A DNA stretch of 64,000 nucleotides from Diplolepis rosae. Taxonomy: Eukaryota > Arthropoda > Insecta > Hymenoptera > Diplolepididae. Positions 33,640 through 45,118 of this stretch are shown here, piece after piece. Location of the stretch: contig JAPYXD010000259.1 in the NCBI GenBank assembly GCA_030998225.1, positions 4,635,001 to 4,699,000 of the forward strand, in the 5' to 3' direction. Positions within the stretch are counted from its first letter, which is position 1. Every line of letters begins with the position of its first letter. The notes beneath the pieces are model-generated. The model saw only the letters and a program-made list of their open reading frames with translations. It ran no database searches and had not been told where the DNA came from. The position numbers and the translations under genes are program-made.

Positions 33640-33700
33640 CTAGTAAAAATTGATATAAAAAGTTTTTCCGTTGGAAAAATTCTGTATAAATTTAACAATG
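33640..33700. repeat. Family F right-end fragment
   Basis: ACTCTAGTAAAAATTGATAT then AAAAAGTTTTTCCG, the complement of the family F start. Confidence 0.6.
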
Positions 33701-34530
33701 TTCATGTTAGAACTGTTCAATTAATTTCCAATCCTCTTTTTTTTTACCTTCCTATTTTCAAACGAATTCTCAACTTAGCGCTTTAATTTAATAAATTTAA
33801 TATCATCCTTGAAGGGAAAATATAATTAAACTTGTTCAGTTCCTTTCATTCAGTTCTCTTATTTTTTAGCTCAGACTCAAATACACGAAGGATAATTACT
33901 GCGTTTGAAGCATCCAAGTGAACTTTTTTCTCGATAATGAAAGAAGTCTGAAGTGCGTTAGCCTCAAACCTTCTGAGTTTCCCTCCTTGAGTTTCTCATA
34001 GCGAGTTGCTTTTAATTAACTCTTTCTCCCCCTCTCCTTCACCTTATTTCTGTCTCTTCTTTTTCAACTTTTTTATCAACTTTCTTATTTTCAATTTTGT
34101 CGTTGTACGTGCGTCAAATAAAATACATCTATGCGGAAAAACCCACAAGATTTTGTTCTACTCTCGTTTGTGTCTATATTTTTTGATAGTTTTTTATAAC
34201 AGATGAAAGTAGAGTTTTTGAGATCCCCCGGGGCACGTATTACAACGCTTAACGTCACAGAACGATATCGTTTCACATAAGTTCACATACCAAGATACTT
34301 AAGTGAGGGTGGGCGCATCTTAAGCATTGCACTCACGTACGCAATAAACTAAAGTGCAGTGTCATGTTATGTTCTTCTGGAGAAAGTCCAATTTGGATGG
34401 ACTCACAGGTTTCCTAAATAAGAAATTTTGAAAATTATGAACTTTACTTGTAGTTCAAAAATTGACGATTAACCCTTTCCGGGCAGTGGCTTTCTAAACT
34501 GAATGAAAAATAAAAAAAAAAATTTTCGGG
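33701..34530. other. Unique spacer, no gene recognised
   Basis: Mixed region with a pyrimidine-rich patch near 34015-34070; no supported exon. Confidence 0.3.
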
Positions 34531-34701
34531 ATAGATTAAGGGGACTTTTACTTTCTAAATTTTCAAAAAATCGATTTTTTTTTTACGTAAAAATGTTCCT
34601 TGGTATCATAGAAATACTGCCTAAAATTTTATTACGAAATTCGAAATAAAAAGAATGTAATTATGACCCTTTTATTGAGTAAAATTATAGTAAAAATACT
34701 T

Positions 34702-35084
34702 CACTGAGAAATAAAGATTTGATTGAATCAAAGAAAATAATTTATTTGAACGACTTTCTCTGATTTAAAGAAATGATTTGTTTGAATGAAACAAAATTTG
34801 TTTGATTCAAACAAAATATCTTTGGACCAAATAAATATTTGTTCAAATCAAATAAATTTCTGCCTTAAATAAAACAAATTATATCTTTGATCAGATATTA
34901 ATGCATTAATTTCTTTGTTTTGAAGAAAAATTAATTTGATTCAAACAAATATTTGTTTGGTTCAAAGATATTTTGTTTGAATCAAACAATTTTTATTTCA
35001 TTTAAACAAATCATTTCTTTAAATCAAAGAAAGTTGTTCAAACAAATTATTTTCTTTGATTCAACCAAATCTTTTTTCTCAGTG
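34702..35084. mobile_element. Foldback MITE, CAC ends, TT target duplication
   Basis: CACTGAGAAATAAAGATTTG at the left, complement of CAAATCTTTTTTCTCAGTG at the right. Almost the whole 383 bp is palindromic, made of AAACAAAT/ATTTGTTT and TTTGATTCAAA blocks; TT flanks both sides. Confidence 0.82.
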
Positions 35085-35190
35085 TTTAAACGCGTTTTTC
35101 CCGAAATCACGTTTTTCAAATCTGGGAGACGTTTTTCTCAAAATCTACTAAACCAATCTTAGTAAGCCAAAATTTCTTTGATACTTTATA

Positions 35191-35220
35191 CAAATAACTA
35201 GTTTATTTACTAGTTATTTG
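35191..35220. repeat. Perfect short hairpin
   Basis: CAAATAACTAGT, loop TTTATT or equivalent, ACTAGTTATTTG: 12-bp perfect arms with a 6-nt loop. Confidence 0.8.
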
Positions 35221-36007
35221 TAGTTAGTAGTATACTAACATACTACAGTTTCTACTGTATTATAGTTTATTTACCTCTAAAAAGTTGAAAAACCACCCCA
35301 TCTTTTTAGTACAGGGGTAAATTCATCCCCAAAACAGGCGTTTTTTTTAACTTTTTACAAAATCGCGTATAAAGGCCATACAAATATAAAAGAATTAATT
35401 TTTCAAAGGTTTATTGTTTAGTTTCAAGTCTCATGAATTGAATCGCGTTGCAATTTTAAATAAATTTGTTACAGGAAGGCAGAAAAGTGTACCGCAAATT
35501 AAAATGCATCTTTTGGAAGACGCCCTCTGCAGTGGTAAAAAGTAATTAAAAGTACCCAAAAAAATTTTTGTGTACACCTTAAAATATTGTTAACAATGTC
35601 TGAAAAAAATTACAATTATAAATAAAATAGTTTTTGTTTAAATATTTAAATATTGTTTTTTTTTCCAATTTAGAAAGTAAAAGTACCTTTAACTCAAATT
35701 GGGCTTTTGAAATTTAACCCTTTGACACCCACTGACATAAATGTGGGTGTGGGCACATAGCTCCTGAACCAGTCAACCGTTTTCGTTCAAACAAATTTTG
35801 AAATATGTGTCTTTTTAAGATTTATTGAATGACACGTATCACAGTTCTTTTTATTTCGCTGTCACCGAGGAATTCGAAAAAATCTATTCGAAAATGATCG
35901 GGGTGCTTAGTGATCAGATAATTTAAATTTCCCGGGTTTTCCCTAGTTTTTATCCGATTAAGTTAAAGATGTCTTTTTATAATTTTTTAAAGTCAACGTA
36001 TAACAGA

Positions 36008-36600
36008 TTGCTAGTCACAAAAATATTTCACAAGTTAACAATAACCATTGTTATAAACAATTCTTGTGACAAAATAAATAAAAATGTAACATTCTGAATG
36101 TTTATAAATAATTGAGATAAACAAATTTCAAATTTTGGCAGTTTCACGTAGCAAAAAAATCTAGTTTTCAATAAAAGTAACTTTATTCTGAGTTGTGAGT
36201 CTAAGTTAGTCACAAATAATAATAAAAATACATTATTAAATATGATTATTAATATTATCAATATGAATAATATTAATTATGATTAAAATAATTTGAAATC
36301 TTTCTGTGAAAAAAGAGACACTTTCGACTGTGCCGAAATTCGAGCCCGGGTCTTTCGATTGCTGGTCGACTGCTCTAACCTTGCTACGCGAAAGGGCCAA
36401 ACTTTGAATTTGTTTATAAAAATTTAATTTGTTATTTTTTACCTAACATTATAACAGATTTATTATTTTAAGAAATACCTGAAGCCGTTCTGGCGATTCA
36501 AGGGAATTATAATTTGAAAAAACCTAAAATTTAAATATTTTGCCACAAGAATTGTTGATAACAATGGTTATTGTTATCTTTTTAATTATTTTTGTGAATC
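36008..36600. mobile_element. Foldback with a family T copy inside
   Basis: AACAATAACCATTGTTATAA...CAATTCTTGTGACAAAA near 36036-36074 is mirrored by TTTTGCCACAAGAATTGTTG and AACAATGGTTATTGTTATC near 36539-36577. A minus-strand tRNA-like repeat lies within. Confidence 0.7.
36295..36402 (-). repeat. Family T tRNA-like repeat, copy 5
   Basis: Minus strand: the A-box region (GGTTAGAGCAGTCGACC) and B box (GGGCTCGAATTTC) are both readable, followed by GTGTCTCTTTTTTCACAGAA. Confidence 0.72.
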
Positions 36601-37690
36601 AATGTCACTCCCTACATTAATAAGAAGCATTTTTGTCAAAAAACTTTTTGTTTTACCGATAATAAGACTATTTGCCAATTTGTTCATAAAATTTGTTTAT
36701 AGCAAATAAATAGAATGATAAATAAATTATTTGTATTCTCTAAGTCATTAAACATTCATTTAAGACAAAATACAGTTTACCTAAGTAGTTATTGTAGTAT
36801 AAAAAAATTTTACGTAAAAAATTTTCAGTTTTCCATACTTTAAGTAAAAAAAATGTTAATAAAAAAATAGAGGAGTCAAAAGTTCTGACCGCGAAGCTCT
36901 TCAGAATTTAATGCATTTTAATGTTAAAAAAATAAAAATTAAAAATCGAACCAAAACTGAAGGCTCTGGACATTTTTGAACGAAAAAAGTGCATTTCCTC
37001 CCAGTGTGCAGCAGTTCAAAATACGTATTCAAAATTAATAGACAAAATCAATAATGATTATAGGGCATGTCTTTTTATGAAAGTTTTCTAATGGTTTTGA
37101 TTATAATATTTTCAAGGAACTTAATAAAAACTAATGTAAGAAATATAAACTCTAACTTTATAACTAACCTTAAAAGCGAAAAAACATTTACTTTTAATAT
37201 CTGTTAAGTAAAATGAAATGATTGAATTTTAAGGTTAGAGTTTTTATCAAGTACTCTTAAGGACATGTCCTAGACGCAACTCAAGTAAATTCTTTCTGTC
37301 CTTCTCATTCTTAAATTAATAACTCAAATGGATTTTACATGCCATTCGAACGTACCCTGATCTTTTTTTCATGTTTATCTGCTATGAAAAACCCATTTGA
37401 CTTAATAATTTATGAATGGTAAGTGCAAAAAATATTGGATAAAGTCACGTCCACAGCATGGCCTTAGAGAAAAAAATTCCTGGTTTTATAAAATCCCCGG
37501 GGTTTCCTCGGTTTTTCCCGATCTGCTAGACACCCTGATTGATAATTTTTAGGACTCAGTGTAAAAAAACTATAAAGCGGAAGTTAAAGAGTTGAAATTT
37601 TACGATTCAATATGGTGAATCAAAACTTTTAAATTCCTTCGATATGGGTAAAATTCAGTTTCATAAAGTTTTTGGAGTCACTGAATTTAA
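36601..37690. other. AT-rich spacer, nothing recognised
   Basis: No gene, RNA or clear repeat boundary. Confidence 0.3.
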
Positions 37691-37693
37691 ATC

Positions 37694-37972
37694 CATTCTA
37701 TATAAATCTGAATCAGTAAAAATCTACTGATTATAAGTGAAATTTGGCTGATTCAAATAGCTAAAAAGAGGTTAATGTAAATCAGTCAAATTTTACTGAT
37801 TACTTAAGTGAAAATTAACTGAATTAATAGTGAAAAATATTTTTTCCATCGATGAATCAGTGAAAATTAACTGATTTGATAGTGGAAAAGATCATTTTCA
37901 CTGATGAATCAGTAAAAGGGACAATCACTGATTCAATAAGTGAAAATTTGACTGATACAGATTTAGAGAGTT
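37694..37972 (+). mobile_element. Family B MITE
   Basis: Left end worn (CTATATAAATCTGAATCAG). Interior TCAGT/ACTGA blocks and AAAAAGAGGTTAATGTAAAT; right end GATTTAGAGAGTT. Confidence 0.85.
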
Positions 37973-38314
37973 CTCAATCTCGTAAAATTCAAAAAGGCCA
38001 AACCAATATGGCGGACCATATTACAAAAAGTGATACGATTTCTTTCATTCACGTAACAGAAGATCCAATTTCCAATTTAGGATTTGAAAAATTAAAATAT
38101 TTTTAGGTTAAATTCAAATTCGGTAATCTCAAAAACCTCCAAAACCTGGACTCATACTATATTTTTTCTAGAGAAATTTATTTTTACAGCATTAATATAT
38201 TCAAGTATTTTTTAACAATAAAATGGTACGTTGTTGGAAAAATTGGCGTTAAGGTCCAAAAATGATTAAGTCGTTCCTTTTAATTTTTTATTAATTTCAA
38301 ATCAGATGATTAAG

Positions 38315-38567
38315 TACTCTCTAAATTTGAATCAGTCAAAATCTACTGATTATCAGTGGAATTTGACTGATTCAAATAGCTAAAAAGAGGTTACTGTAAA
38401 TCAGTCAAATTTCACTGATTATTTCAGTCAAAATTGACTAATTTGACAGTGAAAAATATTTTTTTCACTGATGAGTGAGTGGAAATTAATTGATTTAACA
38501 GTGAAAAATATCTTTTCACTAATGAATCAGTGAAGTGAAAATTTGACTGATTCAGATGTGGAGAGTA
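38315..38567 (+). mobile_element. Family B MITE
   Basis: TACTCTCTAAATTTGAATCA to GATGTGGAGAGTA. A short deletion near the right end. Confidence 0.88.
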
Positions 38568-39480
38568 CAAAATTTGTCTAATATCTTATCAATTTATTCA
38601 AAAGGGCATTGGGGAACCTTGGTAATTTTAAGTAATTAAAATATAAATACCAAAGCAAAATTTGATCTAATATTATTTTTTGACCAAAATAAATTTTACC
38701 ATGTGTCAAAAAAAAATTTTGTTGTCATTTTTGCTATTTATCTCTCAATGAAATGAGAATCCTCACAGAAACAATCTCTGGGATTAATTTTGTTATTTTG
38801 GTTTTTGAACGTGAAGACTATTTATTTCGAAAGCTATGAAATCTTCAGAATCCCAAAGTAAAAAGTAAACCGCAAAACTGTTCGAATTGCATAAAAAATT
38901 CTTTGAAGTAGAAATTTAAAAAACAGGTGCTGGACATTTAAATTTTATACCTTACTTCGTTTTAAATGGAAGAATTTAAGCATCAGTAGTTAAGACATAT
39001 GTTTAATATGTAATCGTGTATACAATCTTCAGATCTCGCACAGGTGTATTCAAGTGAAAGCAATCATGTGACATATCATCGAAAAATAAACTTCAATTCC
39101 AAGTAAAATGGATTTTACAAAATAGCTTTTCTTTCTTCTACTGCATTATATAAATATAAGTATAAAAAAGCAGCTGTTTTTATAAAATTCTAAAACATGC
39201 TTTTTTTCATATTTTCAAAACAGACTATATTATAGAAACCAATAAAATATGAATAAAAATGTTTAAAAACCACAATGATATAATTTAAATAAGAATTCTA
39301 TAAATTATTATTAATTTTCATAGATCTTAACCTCGAAAATGATATTTATATCCTAATTTACTCAATAAAAAGAAGAACTTTTGCTATATTAATTAATATT
39401 CAAAGAAATAATAAAATATAGAGTGATATCCAATTATAAAAACAAAGTTAAAAATTTTTTAAATAAAAAAAAAAAATAGT
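38568..39480. other. AT-rich upstream flank of tRNA locus side, no gene seen
   Basis: Very AT-rich; no supported coding or repeat feature. Confidence 0.3.
39466..39476 (-). terminator. Pol III T-run downstream of tRNA-Gly
   Basis: The minus strand has a run of T (AAATAAAAAAAAAAAATAG on the plus strand at about 39461-39479) starting within 10 bp of the tRNA 3' end, a standard Pol III terminator. Confidence 0.75.
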
Positions 39481-39481
39481 G

Positions 39482-39553
39482 TGCGATGGCCGGGAATCGA
39501 ACCCGGATCAACTGCTTGGAAGGCAACTATGCTGACCATTACACCACCATCGC
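39482..39553 (-). tRNA. tRNA-Gly (anticodon TCC)
   Basis: On the minus strand a complete 72-nt cloverleaf without intron: acceptor GCGATGG paired with CCATCGC, D arm with GGTGTAATGGTCAGC, anticodon stem-loop TTGCC-TTCCAAG with TCC at 34-36 and T33, T arm CCGGG TTCGATT CCCGG. The discriminator base is A. This is the usual animal tRNA-Gly(UCC) sequence with intact A and B boxes. Decodes GGA (and GGG by wobble). A run of A on the plus strand at 39466-39476 gives the T-run that would stop RNA polymerase III just downstream. Confidence 0.96.
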
Positions 39554-40069
39554 ACTTGAAGTTCAGACCGAAATTACCAAACGTGAGTCAATTTGAAAGG
39601 CTGCGAAAACGAATACACTTTCACGCACATAAGAAGCGATATAGATAATAATAATCAGTAGAAATGTAAAAGATAAGTTCTACAGATACTGAATACTTCT
39701 CACTTGGATTCCTTCACACTTTAAAATTTGTATATCGGAAGCATTCAAGGTCGTCTTCTTTTTGCTCGAAGACTATATAAACATAAAACTGAATCAATTT
39801 TCCAATATTTAAATATTAAAAGAATTTTAAGTTATATATTGAATATCATATTAGATAAAAAATGTTTACCAATTAAATAACCTTAAAAACGTTGTAAGTT
39901 CCTTTTTTGGGATAAATAACTTTCTATATTAAAAAGGGCGTACAAAAAATTAGACTTCATCCTGATTTTTATATTTAGAATCGAGAAAACCAAAAGGTCG
40001 AGATTTATGAACATTAGAAATTTGTTTGGGTCAGTAATAATTCAAAAAATTCTCCCAATTTCTAAAAAG

Positions 40070-40440
40070 TCTTGAAAGTCTGATTCGAGTTGCTTCAGCG
40101 GTCAAACGTTCCGGCACTCGCTAACCCTCAATTAGCCAATTATACGTCGATTTCATGGGCGCGCATCGTTCTCCTTTTGAGAATATAATTCCGCGCCCAT
40201 AAATTAAGAAAAGGCAATTTCCCCCCGGAAGACTACGAATTTCCGATCGCCTGACTCATCGCTAAGGGAGATCGATATTGACAGTAGATTGTTACGTTGA
40301 AATTTAATAAGCTTAACGCCCAATCCGCGTTTCCCTATATGTGGGTCAATCGCAACGGGTAACCGATTTTCTAAGATTATTTTCCACTTTTAGAGGAAAT
40401 TGATCTTCGACTCTTCTCTGTCTATATATTCTTATGATTG
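40070..40440. promoter_or_regulatory. Unique GC-richer block with strong hairpin; candidate conserved element
   Basis: Stands out in composition from flanks. Contains a 9-bp perfect stem ATGGGCGCG (40155-40163) / CGCGCCCAT (40192-40200) with an inner TTCTC/GAGAA pairing, plus GATCGATATTGACAG and GTGGGTCAATCGCAACGG. No ORF or known RNA family recognised. Confidence 0.3.
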
Positions 40441-40708
40441 TTTTCTCAAAGATAAGGAAAAGTCTCTTTGTCTTCAAGCGAAAACACGTTTAAACAAAGG
40501 GAAATAAGATGTGTTTGAATGGCAAAAGAACATCACGTTTTGCCATAACGCCATAATCTTTCACTGAAAATCTCTCTTTTCTTCAACTCAAACTGTCCAA
40601 ACATCCACTCACTTCTCATACTCTTAAAAATCTTGATAATTTTAATAGACTTTAATATACAAGTGGTAAATTAAAAATAATAGATTTGCATATTATGGAA
40701 AATTAATA

Positions 40709-40933
40709 TACTCTCTAAATCTGAATCAGTCAAATTTTCACTGATTGAATCACTGATTTGCCTTTTCACTGTTTAATTAGTAAAAACAATATTTTCCACT
40801 GTTAAATCAGTCACTTTTCACTGAAGTAATCAGTGAAATTTGACTGATTCGCAGTAATCTCTTTTTAGCTATTTGCATCAGTCAAATTTCACTGATAATC
40901 AGTAGATTTTGACTGATTCAAATTTAGAAAGTA
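40709..40933 (-). mobile_element. Family B MITE, minus strand
   Basis: TACTCTCTAAATCTGAATCA, then the inverse order of the family interior, ending CAAATTTAGAAAGTA. Confidence 0.88.
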
Positions 40934-41421
40934 GATTCATATTAAATTTATTAAATTTTCAATCAAAATATATCAAAATGAATAAACATTATTTGAATAG
41001 ATACACATGTTGTATTAAAATTCAAATTAAAGTTTGTATTTTTACATTCTCATTATGTGAGAAGGTATTGGTTGTTATCGGAGCCGAAAAAGTAAGGACA
41101 AGTTCGTTAAGGTAGTCCGGCGTTCACGAAAATTAGAACTCTGGCAAAAATAGATAATTTTGCTTTCAAGGATAGCAGTATTATTATTGAAGGGCTAATT
41201 TGAAAGAGAAAAGATTATTTTTCATGAAAAAAATTTGAAACCCCAACAAATAATTTTATTTTTGCTCAAAATTATTTTCTTATCGCTTCTGGCCAAATTT
41301 TAAAAAATGATGCGATTGTCTTCAACATGACCGTTTCTAATTTTTGAAAATGAATTCTTTAATGGCTGAAATTATAAAAAAACACTTTTTATAAAAAAAA
41401 TTGCTGTATTTGATAATAATT

Positions 41422-42768
41422 AATTCAATTTAAAAAATCTGCCCGCTTCGCGGGCACATTCTCATCGCGCGCTTCGCGCTCGGTCTTGTGCTCTTCGCAT
41501 ACATTTAAGTTTATTTCTTATATTTTGATACTGAAGCTCAAATCAATTTTATAATAATATTACAGATGATGTGAATTACACATTTTCTCAAAGTCACTGA
41601 ATTTATTTTTGAATTTAAGTGAAACAGGAAATTCAATTTACTTAAGGCTCTATCGGCCTTAAGGAACACATTCTCATCATGACACTCGCGCTTCGCGCTC
41701 GATTTTCTGTATACATTTCAGTATAACTTTTTAATAAATTACATGATTAAAAGAATTTACTTTCTTCCACATATCTAAAAAGGAAAAACAATCGTAGACT
41801 TTATTTAAGGAAACGATTTTGCAGAACAACGCTTATTTCGTATCTCACATATTTTGGTGAAAAAAATCGAATTTTTTCAATATTAAAAATCAAAACATAA
41901 AATATACATCCTGTCCCGAAATTTCTTTATCAGAATTTGTAGACCTCATTTAGGCAAACAATTTTCCATCTAAATGTTTTTTTTTTATCTCACATATTTT
42001 GTCTAAAAAATGGAATTTTTTCATTTTTATCGTATTTTTTGGAATTGAAACGAAAAATATATCTTTTATCAGAAACTGTGTCAGACAAAATTTGTAGATC
42101 TTTTTGAAACGAACAACTTTGTATTCTTACGTTTTTTTGGTATTTCCAATATTATTGTTAAAAAATTGAATTTTGGATTTTCAATAGTTTTTTTTTTAAT
42201 TAAAAAGAAAAATATGCATCTTATGAAAAAATGTTATAATTCAAATTTGTAGGTCTTTATGTATTCAATAATATTGTATCATAACGTTTTTTCGTATCTC
42301 GTATAATTTAACTGGAAAATGGAATTTTGATATTGACTTTTTTCGAATTTGAATATGCTGTAACATTTCTAATTTTGATTTAATCAAAAAATGTTATTAG
42401 GATAATTTGTAGAGATTTATGAGCACTATCAAAAACCAGGATTGGAATTTTTGATTTTTTCAAAAAATTATTTTCAAAAACACAAAAGTAGTGCTCCATC
42501 CCTCAATTTTGATTGGATGTGGCTGGTTAACGAACTTGTCCTTACTTTTTCGGCTCCGATAAAGTGTACCAAAGCTCAATTCAATCTGATAATTCTATCT
42601 AGAGTTATGCCGCACACGACCTACAGACAGACAGACAGACAGACACTTTCGTAAAAACCATTTTTTCTGACTCAGGGGGTCTCAAAACGTAAAGATTTGA
42701 TGAAAATTTCGAAAGTCATTTTTCACATAAAACCAATACCTTCTCATTCATGATGAGAATGTAAAAAT
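41422..42768 (+). repeat. Family A copy, plus strand
   Basis: CTGCCCGCTTCGCGGGCACA, a single CGCGCTTCGCGCTCGG unit, TCTTCGCATACATTTAAG, then the second CTCGCGCTTCGCGCTCGA block. Four degenerate ~148-bp units follow (starts near 41839, 41988, 42135, 42293), then AAAGTAGTGCTCCATCCCTC, (CAGA)n at 42623-42646, CTGACTCAGGGGGTCTCAAA and CATGATGAGAATGTAAAAA. Confidence 0.88.
42623..42646 (+). repeat. (CAGA)n microsatellite in family A
   Basis: ACAGACAGACAGACAGACAG continuing to ACAC. The same tract lies at the same place at 62551-62573 and in reverse at 31991-32008. Confidence 0.9.
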
Positions 42769-43132
42769 TGGAAACGGTCAAGTTGTAGAGAATCTTTTTC
42801 CAAAAAAAAATAAACCGTGATTTATCAGAACCGCATCATTTTTTTAAATTTGGCTCGAAGCGATAAGAAAATAAGTTTGGGCAAAAATAAAATTTTTTAA
42901 TAACATTATTTTTTTGTGTTTCAAATTTTTTTCATGAAAAATAATTTTTTCTCTTTCAAATTAGCCCTTCAATAATAATAGTGCTATTCTTGAAAGCAAA
43001 ATTATCTATTTTTGCCTGAGGTATAATTTTCGTGAACGAACTACCTTAACCACATCCGACAAAAATTGTCAAAATGGGAGCATTTTTTGTGGTTTTGAAA
43101 ATAACTTTTTGCAAAAATCAAAAATTTCAATA

Positions 43133-43388
43133 CACGGAGAAACTTTTTATATCAATTTTTACTATAGTATTTTTCAATTTAGGGAAAAACGTATCACTTT
43201 GAGAGTTTTTGTTAGTAAAAATACTAATCTTTATAATAATGATATGAAACTTCAGCATAGTTCATAGCAAATTTTACTATAGTTTATACTAAAGTTTCAT
43301 ATCGTTATTATAAAGTTTAGTATTTTTACTAACAAAAATTCTCAAAGTGATACGTTTTTCCCTAAATTGAAAAATACTATAGTAAAGT
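43133..43388. mobile_element. Family F foldback, almost complete
   Basis: CACGGAGAAACTTTTTATAT, ACTATAGTATTTTTCAATTT, GTATCACTTTGAGAG, mirrored by CTCAAAGTGATACG and AAATTGAAAAATACTATAG. The centre is a second symmetrical part (ATATGAAACTTCAGCATAG / CTAAAGTTTCATAT). The outer right tip is missing. Confidence 0.85.
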
Positions 43389-43924
43389 ACAGTATGTTGA
43401 AACTTGAAAAAAGTCATTATCTAAATTCCATTTTCCAGTTAAATTATACGAAACACGAAAAAAGTTATGATACAAAATTGTTTACTATATAAAGATCTAC
43501 ATGTTTGAAAAGCATCATTTTTTCATAAGATGTATATTTTTATTTTTTCTTATTTAAAAAAATACTATTGAAAATCGAAAATTTAATTTTTCAACAATAA
43601 TATGTGAAATACGAAAAAAACGTAAGTTTGAAAAATTGTTCGTTTCAATAAGATCTAAAAATTGTGTCCGACATAGTTTCTGATAAAACGTATATTTTTT
43701 ATTCTGATTTCAAAAAATAAGATTAAAATTTTAAAATTCCATTTTTTAACCAAAATATGTGAGATACAAAATAAGCGTTAAAATAAAAAATCGTTTGTTC
43801 AAAAACAACCTACGAAATTTATTCCTTTTTGAGATATTTAGGAGATAAATTTGTTTAAATCATGTAAATTATTAGAAAGTTACAGGAATGTATCAAGAAA
43901 ATCGAGCGCGGAGCGCGAGTGCCA

Positions 43925-45088
43925 CACGGAAAAAAATGAAATGTCTGCTACTGCTAACTGCAATTAACTGTCGACTAGTTAATTGTGATTGATAAAAAGT
44001 TTGCTGAGAAAGTTAACAGTTTGCTGGGACAGTTAAAAAATGTTAGCTGCAATCGAAGTTGAAAATTTGCATTGGACTCCTTAGCGTATTAAGAGTTGTA
44101 GCTAATCATTTGGTTATTGCTGCTAAAACAGTTTACTCTCCTAGAAAATCTCAAAATTCGTACTCGTAGCTCTTAAAATTTTGCGCTGATATGTAAGAAG
44201 TTAGCAGCGGTTGCTAACGGCTGCTTAGACATCCCGCGCTTTCTGTGCTGCTCATGCGCACAAAGCGCGACTAGTCAGATATTCTGCTGTAAATGGTAAG
44301 TTGTACACCTGTCGCGTTGTTTTAAATTTAATTTATAAATAATTCGACGATTCGCGTTAATTTATAATGCAAATGACTGATTTGTAACTGATATCTGAAG
44401 ATTGTATTGTAGGTTTTGTAATAGGTTCTTTATTGTGCTATTTATTATCTTCTTACTGAGGTTATCTCAATTCTAAGTGTTGTATACTTGTACAATTTTT
44501 GAAAACATTATATTGGACTGGCAAGTAAGTCCCTACTGTTCCCGGTAATGTTTCTACTTGTAGCTATAAGTTTGGTTATCAAAGCAGCTCACGTTTTATT
44601 CTTATTCTTGAAAAATTATGCTGTGATTAAGGTTAGAACTAAATTAGTTTTTTTTTCGTTTTTAATTTTGCAGGTTATGATATGTCGGAAGAAATTAGTT
44701 GTTTTGATATAACATGTCAGCAGACTTTTGTGAGTATAGAAGGGTTACGAGATCATTTTTTTATAAAGCACCCAGGTGTAACTGTATTTAAATGTAGGTT
44801 TGGAAGTTCAAAATCAATGATTTTGAGTGCTACCTCTATTTGCAGCAATTGCTAATAAAATTAACTAGTACTTCAAACGCTGTTAGAACAGGAAGATAAC
44901 ACGACCGATAGGCTACTGCTCACAATCGTTGTTACCAGTGCTAACGTAAATTAGCTGGCATCGCTAAAGTACTGTAGCAAATACACGTTGGTATTAGCAG
45001 CTAAGAGATTTGCTGTCCGTATATCAAGTAACTTTCTTAGCTGTGGTAGCGAATATTTAGCTAATGCAGCTAATTATTTTTTTCCGTG
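43925..45088 (+). mobile_element. Element with CACGGAAAAAAAT ends and a zinc-finger exon
   Basis: CACGGAAAAAAATGAAATG at the left, complement of ATTATTTTTTTCCGTG at the right. CA flanks both sides; the unbroken family A target (GCGCGAGTGTCATGATGAG in reverse at about 61599-61617) confirms a 2-bp duplication. Many GCTAAC/GTTAGC/TTAGCTGC motifs crowd both subterminal regions, as transposase-binding repeats do. A donor (ATG|GTAAGT, 44293-44300) and acceptor (TTTTGCAG, to 44673) bracket an intron. Probably an internally deleted DNA transposon. Confidence 0.75.
44682..44855 (+). CDS. Small C2H2 zinc-finger protein fragment inside a transposon
   Basis: Just inside the exon that starts at 44674, ATG 44682 opens a 57-codon frame. 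It contains one consensus C2H2 finger, ISCFDITCQQTFVSIEGLRD then HFFIKH: Cys7-x4-Cys12-x3-Phe16-x5-Leu22-x2-His25-x4-His30. After HPGVTVFKCRFG the frame looks like the start of a second finger (Cys38) that is cut short before its second cysteine. It ends SICSNC* at 44855. Likely the N-terminal DNA-binding exon left from a larger transposase or accessory protein. Whether it is expressed is unknown; the exact superfamily is not recognised. Confidence 0.55.
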   Translation: MSEEISCFDITCQQTFVSIEGLRDHFFIKHPGVTVFKCRFGSSKSMILSATSICSNC

Positions 45089-45118
45089 CATGATCAGAAT
45101 GTGTTTTATGAATGTGTT

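Larger units (their letters stand above)
34540..35688. mobile_element. TTAA-flanked inverted-repeat element 3
   Basis: TTAA at 34536-34539 and 35689-35692. Ends GGGGACTTTTACTTTCTAAA and the complement (TTTAGAAAGTAAAAGTACC). It carries a nested CAC-type MITE (34702-35084). No transposase. Confidence 0.82.
41111..43045. mobile_element. TTAA element 4, ~220-bp inverted repeats, carrying family A
   Basis: TTAA at 41107-41110 and 43046-43049. Ends GGTAGTCCGGCGTTCACGAA and complement of TTCGTGAACGAACTACC. The unbroken target AAGTTCGTTAACCAGCCACA is present at 32096-32115, so insertion at TTAA is directly visible. The arms contain AAAATAGATAATTTTGCTTT. Its centre holds a plus-strand family A copy. 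Confidence 0.88.

Noticed and set aside
37694..38567. CRISPR-like array suggested by regularly repeated TCAGT blocks
   Set aside because: The repeats are inverted and interspersed within a MITE with defined ends, in a eukaryotic genome; no direct-repeat/spacer organisation.
44682..44855. Host zinc-finger gene
   Set aside because: The frame is enclosed by transposon ends with a 2-bp target duplication inside a family A repeat, so it belongs to a mobile element, not a host locus.
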